Assembly (NCBI GenBank): GCA_036245805.1
Contig: BTRK01000003.1
Coordinates: 24,872,685 to 24,936,684, forward strand
Length of the DNA: 64,000 bases
Direction: 5' to 3'
DNA from: Pristionchus mayeri
Taxonomy: Eukaryota; Nematoda; Chromadorea; Rhabditida; Neodiplogasteridae
Below are positions 52,036 through 63,046 of this stretch, piece after piece (positions within the stretch are counted from its first letter, which is position 1; every line of letters begins with the position of its first letter). A model generated the notes under the pieces. The model was not told where the DNA came from, ran no database searches, and worked only from the letters and a program-made list of their open reading frames with translations. A program made the translations under genes and the position numbers.

Positions 52036-52618
52036 CTACTTTTTGCCAGTGTCGAGTATCCACAGGTGCCCTCCTCCCTCCCTCTGGGCGACTCTTCATG
52101 GACACACTTCATATTACACGAGAGGAATGGTCGACCTGTGGCTAATACTGGAGATACAAAGGAAAGGGGAGAATGGAGAGTAATGGAGTGAGACGAATGA
52201 GGAGACGAACAGAGTCATCAGAAATCATCTTAAGACCACCCAATCTGCCAAGCTCCACTCAGGGAAAGAATAATGCCATGCACATCCACAACATGTTTGC
52301 GCACCTCATTTATAAACGATGAAACTATAAAATTGAAAAAAAACTGAATTCTACTGCACAGAGACCCGATGGTAAGAAGTTGAGATCAGTGTTTGAATAA
52401 GATATGCACGAGATCACCGTTCCGAAGCCGCATACCGACTAGAACAATAAATCTATACCAACCTTTCGCCAACCACGATCTCAACCTCGTCATAGTCAAC
52501 ATATATCGAAACAAAGAAAATACAAAACTGTTACTGACAGTTTACAATAAGTAAGGGTTATGCTAATTGTATGGCAGGGAAATCTTCAATCTGTGAATAT
52601 CCCGACTGCAATGGGCAC

Positions 52619-53268
52619 TCATTCAGCCTTGAATGCATAGTCGATGGTGAACTCCGGAGTAGAAGAATTGACCAAGTCGGCAGCACATTTCTTCTCTCCT
52701 TCTCTCTTCTTCACGAAATCGACCGATACTGCAGAATATGCCATGTACACTAATTAACCTACGAAAGTACCTGCAGTCACTCCCTTCGGCACATCTTCAG
52801 CAATTACCTACAACAATTAAATAAGTAATTAAATAAAATGTGAAGCATGCCTGCATCAACTTGGGTGCCCCCACGCTGGTGACGCAGGGATTGCCGAGGA
52901 TGCGATAGTGGGCACTCTTGCACTGCAATCACCACCCTCGCCCTCCTCCCCCTCCCCCTCAACTGACAGTCACTCTGACGGCGTACACCTCGTTCGAGTC
53001 GATGGACACTGAGAAGCTCTTGTAGTCGCATTCGGCCCGGAACTACAATTGAAGGCATTTAAGATTAAACACCATACAAATAATCACCCTTTAGTTCGGA
53101 AAAAAGTAATAATGATTTATAAGTTTGAAAAACAATCGAAGATCTTGGGCAGGATCCGTTTTAAGTAGCGTTGCTCAAGAATCTTGAGTCAAGATCCTTG
53201 TAGATACAGACCTTCAGTTCTGCCTTGGGTATCATCGTGACGGTGGGAGGAGCAGTCGGATCTTTCAT
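52619..53268 (-). CDS. Small MSP-domain protein, 116 aa
   Basis: Major-sperm-protein-fold protein of the short nematode type (SSP/MSD-like). Five exons keep phase: 53212-53268 (MKDPTAPPTVTMIPKAELK), 52968-53042 (FRAECDYKSFSVSIDSNEVY then AVRVT), 52851-52922 (CKSAHYRILGNPCVTSVGAP), 52771-52807 (VIAEDVPKGVTA) and 52619-52728 (VSVDFVKKREGEKKCAADLV). The block A-E-C-D-Y-K to C-K-S-A-H-Y-R matches the MSP core strands. The start follows an isolated acceptor (atatcag) directly before the ATG, suggesting trans-splicing. The third intron appears to use a GC donor at 52850. MSP proteins act in sperm motility and signalling; the short paralogues are often sperm-specific, which is inferred here. Confidence 0.75.
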
Positions 53269-53652
53269 CTGATATGCCATTATTCGTGGAAAAAAGGAAA
53301 GAAATAGAATCACATCATAATTAGATTGCTTACAATATTCGAAGAAAGTGAAGCAGCCGTTTTTACCGTCTCGCCTCGAGCAGGATCTACAGTAGTGCAT
53401 AATACATACCATATATCACGGGTCTTCTGTAAGAATACTGGAAAATGAGCACGCTTTGCCACCAAGATAAAATCATAGTCATGTATTTCGCTGAAAGTAA
53501 TGGATATTGGGAGGTCATTATCCAAAATATTGTCGACAAAGTTTTTTTGGGGATCATTCTGGGATATCAAAGACCCCCTAACTTTTCGATGCCCACAACA
53601 AGGGGTATCCGAAACGTTTTTGCAGTTGTTATGTTCTCTCGTGTAGGGTCCC
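53269..53652. other. Spacer between MSP-domain and LOTUS genes
   Basis: A - strand frame at 53310-53663 is open for 117 codons but has no recognised domain; I leave it uncalled. It overlaps the end of the LOTUS gene in another frame. Confidence 0.45.
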
Positions 53653-56600
53653 TTAAAAGACAATTACACTGATAGGCTTGATGGAACTACCTGTCAACAC
53701 TAATATCACTAATGTTTGGTGAGTCAGACTTACATCTGAATGCAGTTCTGAGCTTGGCGAAGAAGTTGTCTGATGTTTTAATCGGCTTCCTGGGATGGAA
53801 TTACTTATTGAAATATTCACACGACAGACTCACTCCTCCCTAACAATTGCACTCTCTTCGGTTCCCTGTAGACTAGTCAACACATTACATCTAGCTAACG
53901 ACTCTCCAGTTCTCATGTTCTCTCGAGTTATCGTTACCGACCTATAATCAAACTTTCTAAAACATCCATTCAGCTAATCAGAAGGCACAGACAACATTCG
54001 TTCTAAACTGAAAGCTGATCGTTGCCCTATACTGCCAAACAACTCACAACCTCGGACTGTCTTGATCCACCTCCACTTTAACACTTCTCATTCTCTCCGT
54101 CAACTCTTCAACATCTTCCGATACCACAGTATTATTCATCTCCAAAGACAGCTCATTTTAATATTCACACATATTAGACTGGGAAACGTTCCAACCTCTG
54201 GGGACCTTTCGTTATTGAGGCAGTGAACCGAGCTAGACACTGAAATGCTTGATTGTATTTTATATTGCTATCGATAATAACCTGAAGAGCACATCGATTC
54301 ATAGCCAGAATGGGTAGCTCTCCAAGCCTGCAAAACAACGCGATAAAACCAAACAAAAATGATACATTATCAAAGCAAATCGTATTGCAATAGCAGTGAA
54401 CCAGCACATAAACAATAATATGATAATATCACACCTCTCACGAGAGAATCGAGCTGAGATAGGGAATGGAGTGGAAAAGGTGAAATGAGTTCTAACCGGA
54501 TTTGGGCATCCTGAGGCATCCCTAAGGCTTCCCCAGACTCTCATTGTTCACACTTCATTTTGGAACAAACAGCATCGGGTCAGATCTCGGCACCTCATTC
54601 TTTGAGGGCAGTTTTCGCTCCTCTCGTGAAAGATAGACGGAAATTGCCCCCTGAGTGATCCGACTCATCTTTCGAGCTCTATCGATCTATATACCTCATT
54701 TTGCTTGAATGTCACTTTTAACGACGATACATTGTAAACCAAATTTTTCAAAAGTGTAGGTAAAGATGCAGCTGAATTTTTCAGATAGTGTATACTTTTC
54801 CAAGGGCTATCGGATAAGTGGTCTGCGCAGAAAATATCACGACTTTAGTGAGAGTTAAGACCCTTAAACTTTTCAAAATCATCTGAAGGTATTTTAGTTC
54901 ATCGAACAATGCGCGAAGACCGATCTCATCGCGCCAAGAATGATCGATCTTCGCCCAAGTTCCCTATTGAAAAATAACTTCAAATGATTTGGAAAAGTTT
55001 AAAGACCTTAACTCTCACTAAAGTCGTGATATTTTCGGTGTAGAACACTCATTTGACAGCCCTTGGAAAACTGTACAATGTCTGAAAAAAAATCAGCTGC
55101 ATCTTTACCTACTCTTTCGAGAAATTTGAGCTACAATATATTGTCGTTAAAAGTGACATTCAAGCAAAATGAAGTATATAGATCGATAGAGCTCGAAAAA
55201 TGAGTGGGGGTCACTCAGAGGGCAATTTCCGTCTATCTTTCACGAGAGGAGGGAAAACTGCAATCAAAGAATGAGGTGCCGAGATCTGACCCGATGCTGT
55301 TTGTTCCAAAAAGAAGTGTGAACAATGAGAGTCTGGGGAAGCCTTAGGGATGCCTCAGGATGCCCAAATCCGGTTAGAACTCATTTGACACTTTTTCCTT
55401 CAATCCCAAGAATCGTTATTCTAGCTCGATTCTTTCGTGAGAGGCATGATATCATCGTTCTGAATGTATCCAACCTTAGCATTCCTGACTTGGACACTGG
55501 AAATGGAGGTAGTCTCACTATTGCTATCCTCTTCATCCTCGTCGTCTTCTTGACTTGAATCTTCCATGAAAGTTAGTCCCAGATCAGAGAGAGTCACCAA
55601 CTCTTGCTTCTTCCTCAAACAAATCAATAATTTCTGATCTTCAACTCGATAAATTCTACTGTACCTCTCCCCGGTCGATCTCGCTTGCAGATTATTCGCC
55701 TTGATGAAAGTAGGAGTAAGAACTGCCTACAAATAAAAATTATTTAAATTAACCGCTCAACTACATTTTAATTAACCTTCCCATTATAGATTCTGATTCT
55801 TGAATTGAATTTCCTCTCAATGAGCTCATTCCATGGAAGGGCGAAAACTTTAAGAGGATCCACCTCCACTCTGGCTCTCTCCTCGTATCGAGATGTGATC
55901 TCAGGCAACTCAAATAAATACCCTTAACTCCACCGTAATTAAAATATTACAATAACCACGAACAATTATTTTGATTTACGATCTTTCGGATTGTCGGAAT
56001 AAGATTATTTTTCTATTAAGTCTTTCTACATCATTTTTACCGACAAAAATCAATGATTGTAAATAACTCGGAGACATGCTGAACAGTGCACCCTGATCAC
56101 GAAGATTGTGGGTGTCGTACTGCTAAATTAATTTGTTAAGCCAACTCACAGGAATTCCTTCGGGGAAGGAGTCTACCAGCATCTCAGTCAGCTCATCGTA
56201 CATCACTTTGAGGGAGGGAATCGAACAGTGTTTCTTCTCTGGCTCAATAACCACACTGTTCTTCTTCTTCTCTTCCAGATCTGCAAGAGATCCATTGAAA
56301 AGTTATCCACTTTATCGAGTACCTTTAGCTGCTCGAGTGTGTGCTTCCAGCACTTCGCTGTCTGTGAACATCACCGATCCATCCGGAGTGGGAGATATGA
56401 GGATCTATGAATAGCCTTTATTACTATTCAACCTCCCAACTAACCTTTTCGTTCCCATACTTGTTGATGACCTCTGCCAGATTGACTGTATTGAAGTGTC
56501 TGTAATTATATAAAAAAAGTACACTGTCCAGTTCCTCCCCTTTCCCTCACCTCCTCAACTCCTCTGCCACGAATGCGACATTGAACTCCTGGGCGTAGAG

Positions 56601-58209
56601 TCTGCAGAAGACTCGCAGAGTAGCCACTCCATTGCACTTGGATAGAATAATGTTGAATCGGCGCATTCCCTCGACAGGACCATCCGGACGAATTGAGGGA
56701 GCACCCGTCTGAGGAATACAATGTAAGATGGATGAGACACAACCATGGAGCAATTATTGTCCCGCTGTATACGACTCGACCATATCGGACACCCCTCCCT
56801 CGGACACGTGCACTAGCAACGAGAACCGAAAGCACATACTTGGGAGTTAGGAGGGTCATATTGTACAAATTGGCACCTTTTTGTTCCATCGTCTAAGGGT
56901 TGCAAGAAAAATCGATTTGAAGAATCAAAATCTCGAAGACAATCTCTTCTGACATGAGTGGTAAAAATTTACAATCCATTTTTTACTAGCGTAGGGGTGC
57001 ATTTTTTCCAATATATGCCGCATTTTAATGGCGTGGAAAAGACAAGGAGAAAAGGAAATATTCGATTTCCCGCAATTCCGTATCACGGATCCCAGATCTT
57101 TATATTGGGAATATGAGCTGTAAAAGTAATTTACATTCTTTAAACGATTTTATGTGGCTACCTCGACTGATTCTGAAAATGTCTCTTCTCCTTGACTTTT
57201 TCCAAACCATCAAAGCATGTGTGATCTAGATATTTTATTTATAAACTCAATTTGAGCACTACACCAAGTTTTGTTCGAAACTTTAAAAAAGTGGTTGTTG
57301 ACTCTTACATAGAGGACCTCCTATTAGGACACTACTACATAACTTACATTGTAGGAAGATCTGGTAGGAGGGAGAGTGGGAATGAATTTCTTCTGGTTCC
57401 AAGGCTGAAGAGGACGAGGCACAGAAGGAGCGAAAGAGCTGGAAGAGGAGGAAGAGGAAGCCCATCCAACAGAAGAATCGTGACGAGAATTTCCAAATTT
57501 CTGAGAACCCCAATCAGGGTTTCTTGAGTTAGAGAGATTAGAGTTGGCAGAGGATTGAATCGGAGGACGATACGCACCTAAATATATATATATATATATT
57601 TTTTTTTTAAATTTCAACAAAGCTTTCGAAAGAAGGGCTGACCGGGAGTGAATGATCTGTATGTGGTAGTGTTCCGATTGAATGGTTGAGGTCCGTTCGC
57701 TCTCCTCACGTCTCCTTGTCCGAGGGTCTACAATGGTACGAGGATAAAACGGTCAAACGAAAAAGATTACAGGTTTGCCGTGATATGAGCTGCGTGTGAA
57801 GTTACGAGCGAAAGGATTATTTCCCTTTTTGCCTTTCTTCTTCTTTCCTTTCTGGCCTTTCACTAGAGCCTGGATGTTAGCGGAACGCTCGGACAATCTG
57901 AAATCGACAAACTTCGTCTTTCATTTGAAATTGCACGTCACTTCGCAGTGAAAACCCATTTTCCATCCTGCATCATTCCATTCAGCATCGGATGAGCGAG
58001 TAGGAACTCATCGAGATTTCGATGACCGTAATCCGAGAAAGGAATATCTTCTCCCTCCATGTCTCTGAAAAAACAGATATTCCCATCCAAACAAAATTTA
58101 CTCACTTGTATTCCATTTTGATTTTGTAGGTGCTGCATGGTTCCTTGTGGGGGACGACGAGTGAAAATATCGTCGTCCTGATGATCTTTAGAGTAATATC
58201 TTCGGTCAT
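53653..58209 (-). CDS. LOTUS-domain protein, probably germline
   Basis: LOTUS (OST-HTH) domains bind RNA or Vasa helicases and mark germ-granule proteins. The ATG at 58209 follows an acceptor (tcatttcag) by nine bases. The first two exons give one LOTUS domain: DITLKIIRTTIFSLVV, then DMEGEDIPFSDYGHRNLDEF with MMQDGKWVFTAK. A basic, disordered stretch follows (KGQKGKKKKGKKGNNPFARN; SHDSSVGW-type Ser-rich exon). From 56895 leftward further exons include RRFNIILSKCNGVATLRVF, QEFNVAFVAEELRRHFNTVN and NLAEVINKYGNEKILIS, which I read as a second LOTUS domain. Later exons are LFELPEITSRYEERARVEVD, AVLTPTFIKANNLQARSTGE and an acidic piece (QEDDEDEEDSNSETTS). The end is IVREEKPIKTSDNFFAKLRT, with TAA at 53653. 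Whether one gene or two is unproven. Inverted repeat 3 sits in an intron. Confidence 0.6.
54421..55455. repeat. Long inverted repeat 3, arms of about 480 bp
   Basis: The left arm (about 54421-54896) returns as its complement at about 54969-55455, with a 72-bp spacer. Arms differ at scattered sites. Landmarks are CCGGATTTGGGCATCCTGAG on the left and CTCAGGATGCCCAAATCCGG on the right. It lies inside the LOTUS gene, and the outer right end overlaps the 3' end of an open frame (NDDIMPLTKE). Confidence 0.88.
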
Positions 58210-58380
58210 CTATGTTGCCTGAAATGAGAATATATTGAAAAAGAAAATATATTGCAAGAATATATTACAATGCAGCGCAATATATTCTTGCATATTCTCA
58301 TATAAATAGAATTTTACCGGGCATGTCCAGACATCCGCAAGTCCCTCCTTATAAAACCTATTCTGAAACTAAGCCTGCGC

Positions 58381-58614
58381 TTAAAGTTACCGGACGAGGA
58401 CGAAATTGACCCCCTATTTTTTGTCCTCCATCGAATAGCCGATCGCTGAATTAGTTGAGAATGAATATACACAAATGCTAAAAATCAATAATAGCCTCAA
58501 GGGAAAGCCGGAAATGATCAGCGTAATCCCGCGCTCTCTCACTTTTCATACTCTCTCGTACACGCGACGAGATCAGGGTCAGATCAGGGTTTCGTCCTCG
58601 TCCGGTAACTTTAA
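58381..58614. mobile_element. TTAA-flanked MITE, copy 2
   Basis: 234-bp relative of the element at 19818-20031, with perfect 25-bp terminal inverted repeats beginning TTAAAGTTACCGGACGAGG. Interior words shared with copy 1 include CAATAATAGCCTCAAGGGAA and AAGCCGGAAATGATCAGCG. It lies upstream of the LOTUS gene. Confidence 0.88.
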
Positions 58615-58736
58615 GTCCATAAGCCATAAAACCGTTTCGGTAGGGAGGCCGGAGGGGCTCACGGATGTCCGGTTTTAAAGTATAAACAACACGGCTAGCT
58701 ATCTATTAAGAGAGATTAAGAGACGTCGATAATGAG

Positions 58737-59085
58737 GGCACTGGTATAGAAGCCCGGACTAGCCCGAAAAAAGGTCCTCTCTAGAGGCAGGGCAACCGCT
58801 CGGCCTCCCTCTCTGTCCCCGCAATGCCATAAAAGCCCAGATCGGGGTTCCGATGAAGGCATCAGGGGTGTCCCCAGACCAGTAAAACCTACATTTAGGC
58901 TATCATATCCCTAAAAATAAGAATATCTCTAGTTTTAATTAAAAAATTAAACGTATTCAATCTGACAGGACCAGTCTATTATCTACCGGTACCCCCGATC
59001 TGGGCTTCTCGAATAGTGCGGGGATAAACTCGTTTCACCGGAGGACAGAGCCTTTGCGTGTGGTTCGGGCTTGTATACCAGTGCC
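58737..59085. mobile_element. Non-coding element with imperfect inverted ends
   Basis: GGCACTGGTATAGAAGCCCG at the left is mirrored by CGGGCTTGTATACCAGTGCC at the right with about one mismatch. A second inner inverted pair (AGCCCAGATCGGGG and CCCCGATCTGGGCT) lies within. No protein is encoded. It looks like a small DNA transposon derivative. Confidence 0.6.
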
Positions 59086-60910
59086 GATAAAGAAACAGCG
59101 GTAAACAAATACTAATTAAATAGAAGATCGCAGATAAGAAATTACAAGATTGGCGCCAACTCAAAACGGCTGCCCTTAAAAAAACAATCAATAACTCAGG
59201 GATCGTGTGGAGACCAATCCTTTTTTTGAATTTCAAAGAACTTCACTCGCGAGAGTACTCGTCGTGTACTAAATTATCGAGTGTACTAAATTGCGAGTGT
59301 ACTAAATTATTTATTCATTAATTAATGTATACATTGTAAATGTATCATGTGATTGTTTCGTCAACTGACTATTTCGTATTCAACCTAATTATGGAAATAC
59401 TCATGTCAATAAAAGTCTCGAGAACCACATTCCGGGACTCGATCTCGCCCTATTTTTTGTTTCTGTTGCCAGGCCCATTTCCTTGTGATTAGTGAGATCT
59501 AAGATCGAAGGGCAGCAAGGTTTATCCCCGCCCGTCAACCCACGCTAATGTTAAGGGGTTAGGAAATGTTGATAGTGATTCAAAAATTGCTAAAGTGAAA
59601 TCCCCCACCACGTGCACACACCACGGCCGGCTAGAATCACGCATAGATCGCTGAAAATCTCAGGGGGGGGGGAGGGAGAAACCTCATATTTAAATAATCT
59701 AAAACAGTGAATCAGCTCTTCAAAACATTCTGAATATGCCACCACAAAAACCAAATTTTTCAGAAAGTTATGAATGCCCAAAAAAAATATGTCAAAGTTA
59801 TATTTTCATGTGCTAAAAAATTAAGGGCAAATTATGAGATACTGTTTTCATATTCTCCGGATCATCTGGAATAAGTAAAGATGACGATCATTTTAACATT
59901 TTTCTAGGGATAGAGAGACCTTGTCTAGAAGCCGAGTTCTAGATTTGCGACCGAGCAGAACATTCAAATTTTTTATGAATATGCCTCATCCATATTTTCA
60001 ACCTCAAAAAGTCTAACCAGCAGGATAAAAATCCATGTACATGCATGTATAACTAATTTCAATATCCAATTTCGTTATACCGTAATATCATCACCATAAA
60101 CTACAATGAATTTAGTGCGTCACACGTTAGTGTCAGGATGATGCCTTTCCTTGGCAAAAAAATTACAACAAATTGAAAAAAGTGCCCAGTAACTGTAGTA
60201 GGAAAAAACAACACCTATCGTTCGAATTCATTTTGATCTGGTATGGCGAGGTAAAGAAGTGGCTTTTCATTAGATTGAGGCGTGCTTATAATTCCTACGG
60301 AGATTCTAAAAAACCAAGAAAGTGATAGTCATCTTTTTACGCCTACAGTGTTTTGTTTTACTAGCGATTTCACGGCACCATGTTTGCGGATGGTCTGTTG
60401 AGAGAAAAGGTTCCCACAAGCATTTTGGGGGGCGGGGTTTGGCTGTTGTGTGCTCTGCTACGATGTTTATTGTTCTTTATTTTCTGAACCTTTTTTGCAG
60501 TTTTGTTTTTACGGCTGCATTTTGTACCGCTGTTATCACTCGTCCTAACCGCAGTACCGTAATCCTAACTGTGAATTTGAAAATTCTACAGGAATCAGGG
60601 TGTTTTGCTCATTCTTATCGTAGTTTGTGGCTATTTTTAAAATTTCTACAAAAAGCAGGGACCTGATATGTACTGCGCAAACGGAGTATTATTTTTCGTT
60701 CTATTAGAAATGTACTGTATTCAAGGGGTCACTTTTTGAGTTGGTTATCCGCAAAAATGATGCCGTGCGATTTCTTGAAAATCTTCTTTAATATTTTCTT
60801 AAATATTTGAAAGTAGCCTCTGTTTCATATTATTCATTCTAATGACACTTTACCTGCATAGCTTTATGTCACACCTGTAATTAAATTGAATATATTAAGA
60901 TCCACCTAAA
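59086..60910. other. Repeat-rich intergenic region
   Basis: A short triplicate of GTGTACTAAATTAT-like units lies at about 59255-59310. The rest is AT-rich with no supportable gene. It must contain the promoter of the helicase gene at its right end. Confidence 0.55.
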
Positions 60911-63046
60911 ATGGTTGCAAAGGCAATTGTAACGGAAAAGGAGGCCGCAACTGAGCAGCAAGCACAGGAAAAACTTCGATCCCTACTTCCTAAGGAAGTT
61001 ATTGAAGTATTTGATAAGAGTTTCAAGGAGTTTGCTAAAGTCCAGGTGTGTGATCTTCATAGAATTTCCTATATATTACATCATTTTTGGTGCTTATGGC
61101 AATTTTTAGCTCTGATTGAGCTGTCCATTTTCTATTCACTTTTTCTTCCTTTACATTGAAATATGTTATATCCTCGTTATAAATATGCTGATTAGTTGTT
61201 GATCCTCAAGTAGGTGTGATTTCCTCTGGGAAAACCAGGGATGCAGCTTCTCTTGCTCGTTCACTTTTGTCCCTTCCTCTCCTCTCGAGTACACTATCGA
61301 CCGTTCACTGCTTCTTCTATTCGCTGTTTGCAAATGAATGAAAAACGGCAGTGGGGCGATTACTACTATGGAAATAAAATTGTGAAGAAGGAATCATGGG
61401 CTTTTGATATTTTATTTATTTTTATCTACGCTCGGCGGCTCAACGAAAGACGAATAATTACTTATGTGTTATGATACAAGAGAGTTGACTCTCCTCACAC
61501 TGAGGTCGAAATACGATAGGAAGGGGGGAAGGAGGTTCAATCGTAAAATGCGAAGATCCAATCGGCTGGTCTCATCTGTCTTCGTCTGGTCTGATGGGGA
61601 GTTTTATCGAGGAGGAGCCACTCGAGGTAGACCAGGTAGACTCTGCTCCGGGAACCAGCGTCAGGGGATCTCTAAAGGGGGGAGGGGGTGAGAGAAGGAA
61701 TGTGGTAAGGTAGTGGAAGGAGGGAATACTATTGGAAAATATATTTCCGAAAATCAAAATTTAGAGTTCTCAATCTCTTCTTGTAGACAGGGATGCTGGG
61801 GGACGACAATACATGGGTGGAAGAAGCGTTTAAAATCCTAGCAACTCTACGAGAAAAACAATGATATCGAGGTGTGGATTTGATTTTCTCAATATAGATT
61901 CCAAAGTTGTTGGTCCTTTCTCTTAGGGGAGCAAACAGGAAAAATTTACTTCTATCGAGTATGGTGTCTCCATACATGATCCTACGGGCCAGGACTAGAT
62001 CTCTCAAAAAGCGCTTGAAGACCGAGGAAAGACAGACGTTGAGAGTAGGAGGGAAGACCAAGAGGATATGATGGAGATGGAAAGCATCTATAGTATAGAA
62101 TACGAGTGAATTTCTCTTGTATTTTCTCAAGCTTCTGACTCTGTTTCTTGATATGAGGGTTCCAGAAAGGGCAAGCGAATATATCGTTCATAGTGCGAAT
62201 CAAGTCATACCACGCATCATCAAACTGTTCGATGAGGTGTGTAAGTTCGTCGTTAGTTCACAATCTATCCACTCTCCATCTTGAAGTTTAATCCGATAAA
62301 TGTAGTTGACGGATTCAGTAGACGTTCTATGCCTTCGTCGTCTGCTTTGTCGTATCTTGTGTAATCGTGGTCATCTTCCTTGCTCGATGCGTGGGAGTCA
62401 AGGTAAAGGAGCATCACGTTTTCATCAATGGAGACTGGGGACAGCCTGTGCCTGCCAATCCCTTTTCCTTCCCCTGGCAAAGGAAGAAAGAAGAAGAAAA
62501 GAGAACCGAGAAGGCTGCCAAGTTCGAGTAATTATGTTCCAAGTGCCATTATTGTTCCCTTCATGATCTCAGGTTATTGCGTAATAAATCTTTATATTTT
62601 CACATGTTTTACAACACGTGGTGGTCTGATTCCTAATCGAATAGATTTCTTCATTTTTTTTGTTGAAAAAATGCGAGCACAAATCTTAACCTTGGGTGAT
62701 TGAGAAAATTTGATATTGCAGATTCATGCTGGTCTCAAACTGCTTGCACACGAGGATGTGGTGGTGGAGTCGCCCACTGGATCAGGAAAGACTCTCGCCT
62801 TTCTCCTCCCTGCACTCACTATCATGAAGAGGAAACCGAAGGTGATATTAATGAGTTGAATAGAGTGAATGAGTGTGTTGAGTGGGAGCCGAATGAGATC
62901 GGTCTACTCGTCATCTGTCCCTCTCGTGATCTCGCTCTACAAATCGCCCACGTGGGTCAGCCATTCGCAGATGCTCTCGGATACTCACTCCATGCAACGA
63001 TCGGAGGGAAGAAGATCGAGACTGATCTCAAGAAGATCCATGCCGG
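60911..63046 (+). CDS. DEAD-box RNA helicase (DDX55/SPB4-like), 5' part
   Basis: ATP-dependent RNA helicase N-terminus, most like the DDX55/SPB4 ribosome-biogenesis group, though the subfamily is not certain from this part. Exon 1 is 60911-61045 (MVAKAIVTEKEAATEQQ to SFKEFAKVQ). Exon 2 is 62722-62841 with motif I (VVVESPTGSGKTLAFLLP). Exon 3 is 62883-63046 with motif Ia (LLVICPSRDLALQIAH) and GYSLHATIGGKKIETDLKKI. The first intron is 1.7 kb and holds a retrotransposon remnant; the second is only 41 bp and ends in GAG. The DEAD motif and helicase C domain are not in the window: the gene runs off the right edge or its next exon is beyond 64000. Confidence 0.85.
61729..62203 (-). mobile_element. 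Non-LTR retrotransposon-like remnant
   Basis: Two overlapping frames read FWNPHIKKQSQKLEKIQEKF, TRILYYRCFP and LPSYSQRLSFLGLQALFER, then LVLARRIMYGDTILDRSKFF and LFAPLRERTNNFGIYIEKIK. This is the protein tail that follows reverse transcriptase in many nematode LINE-type elements. The shift between frames and the absence of the catalytic RT part show it is a fragment. It lies antisense inside the first intron of the helicase gene. Confidence 0.65.

Noticed and set aside
53310..53663. 117-codon - strand frame between the MSP-domain and LOTUS genes
   Set aside because: No domain, starts without convincing signal, and overlaps the probable last exon of the LOTUS gene in another frame.
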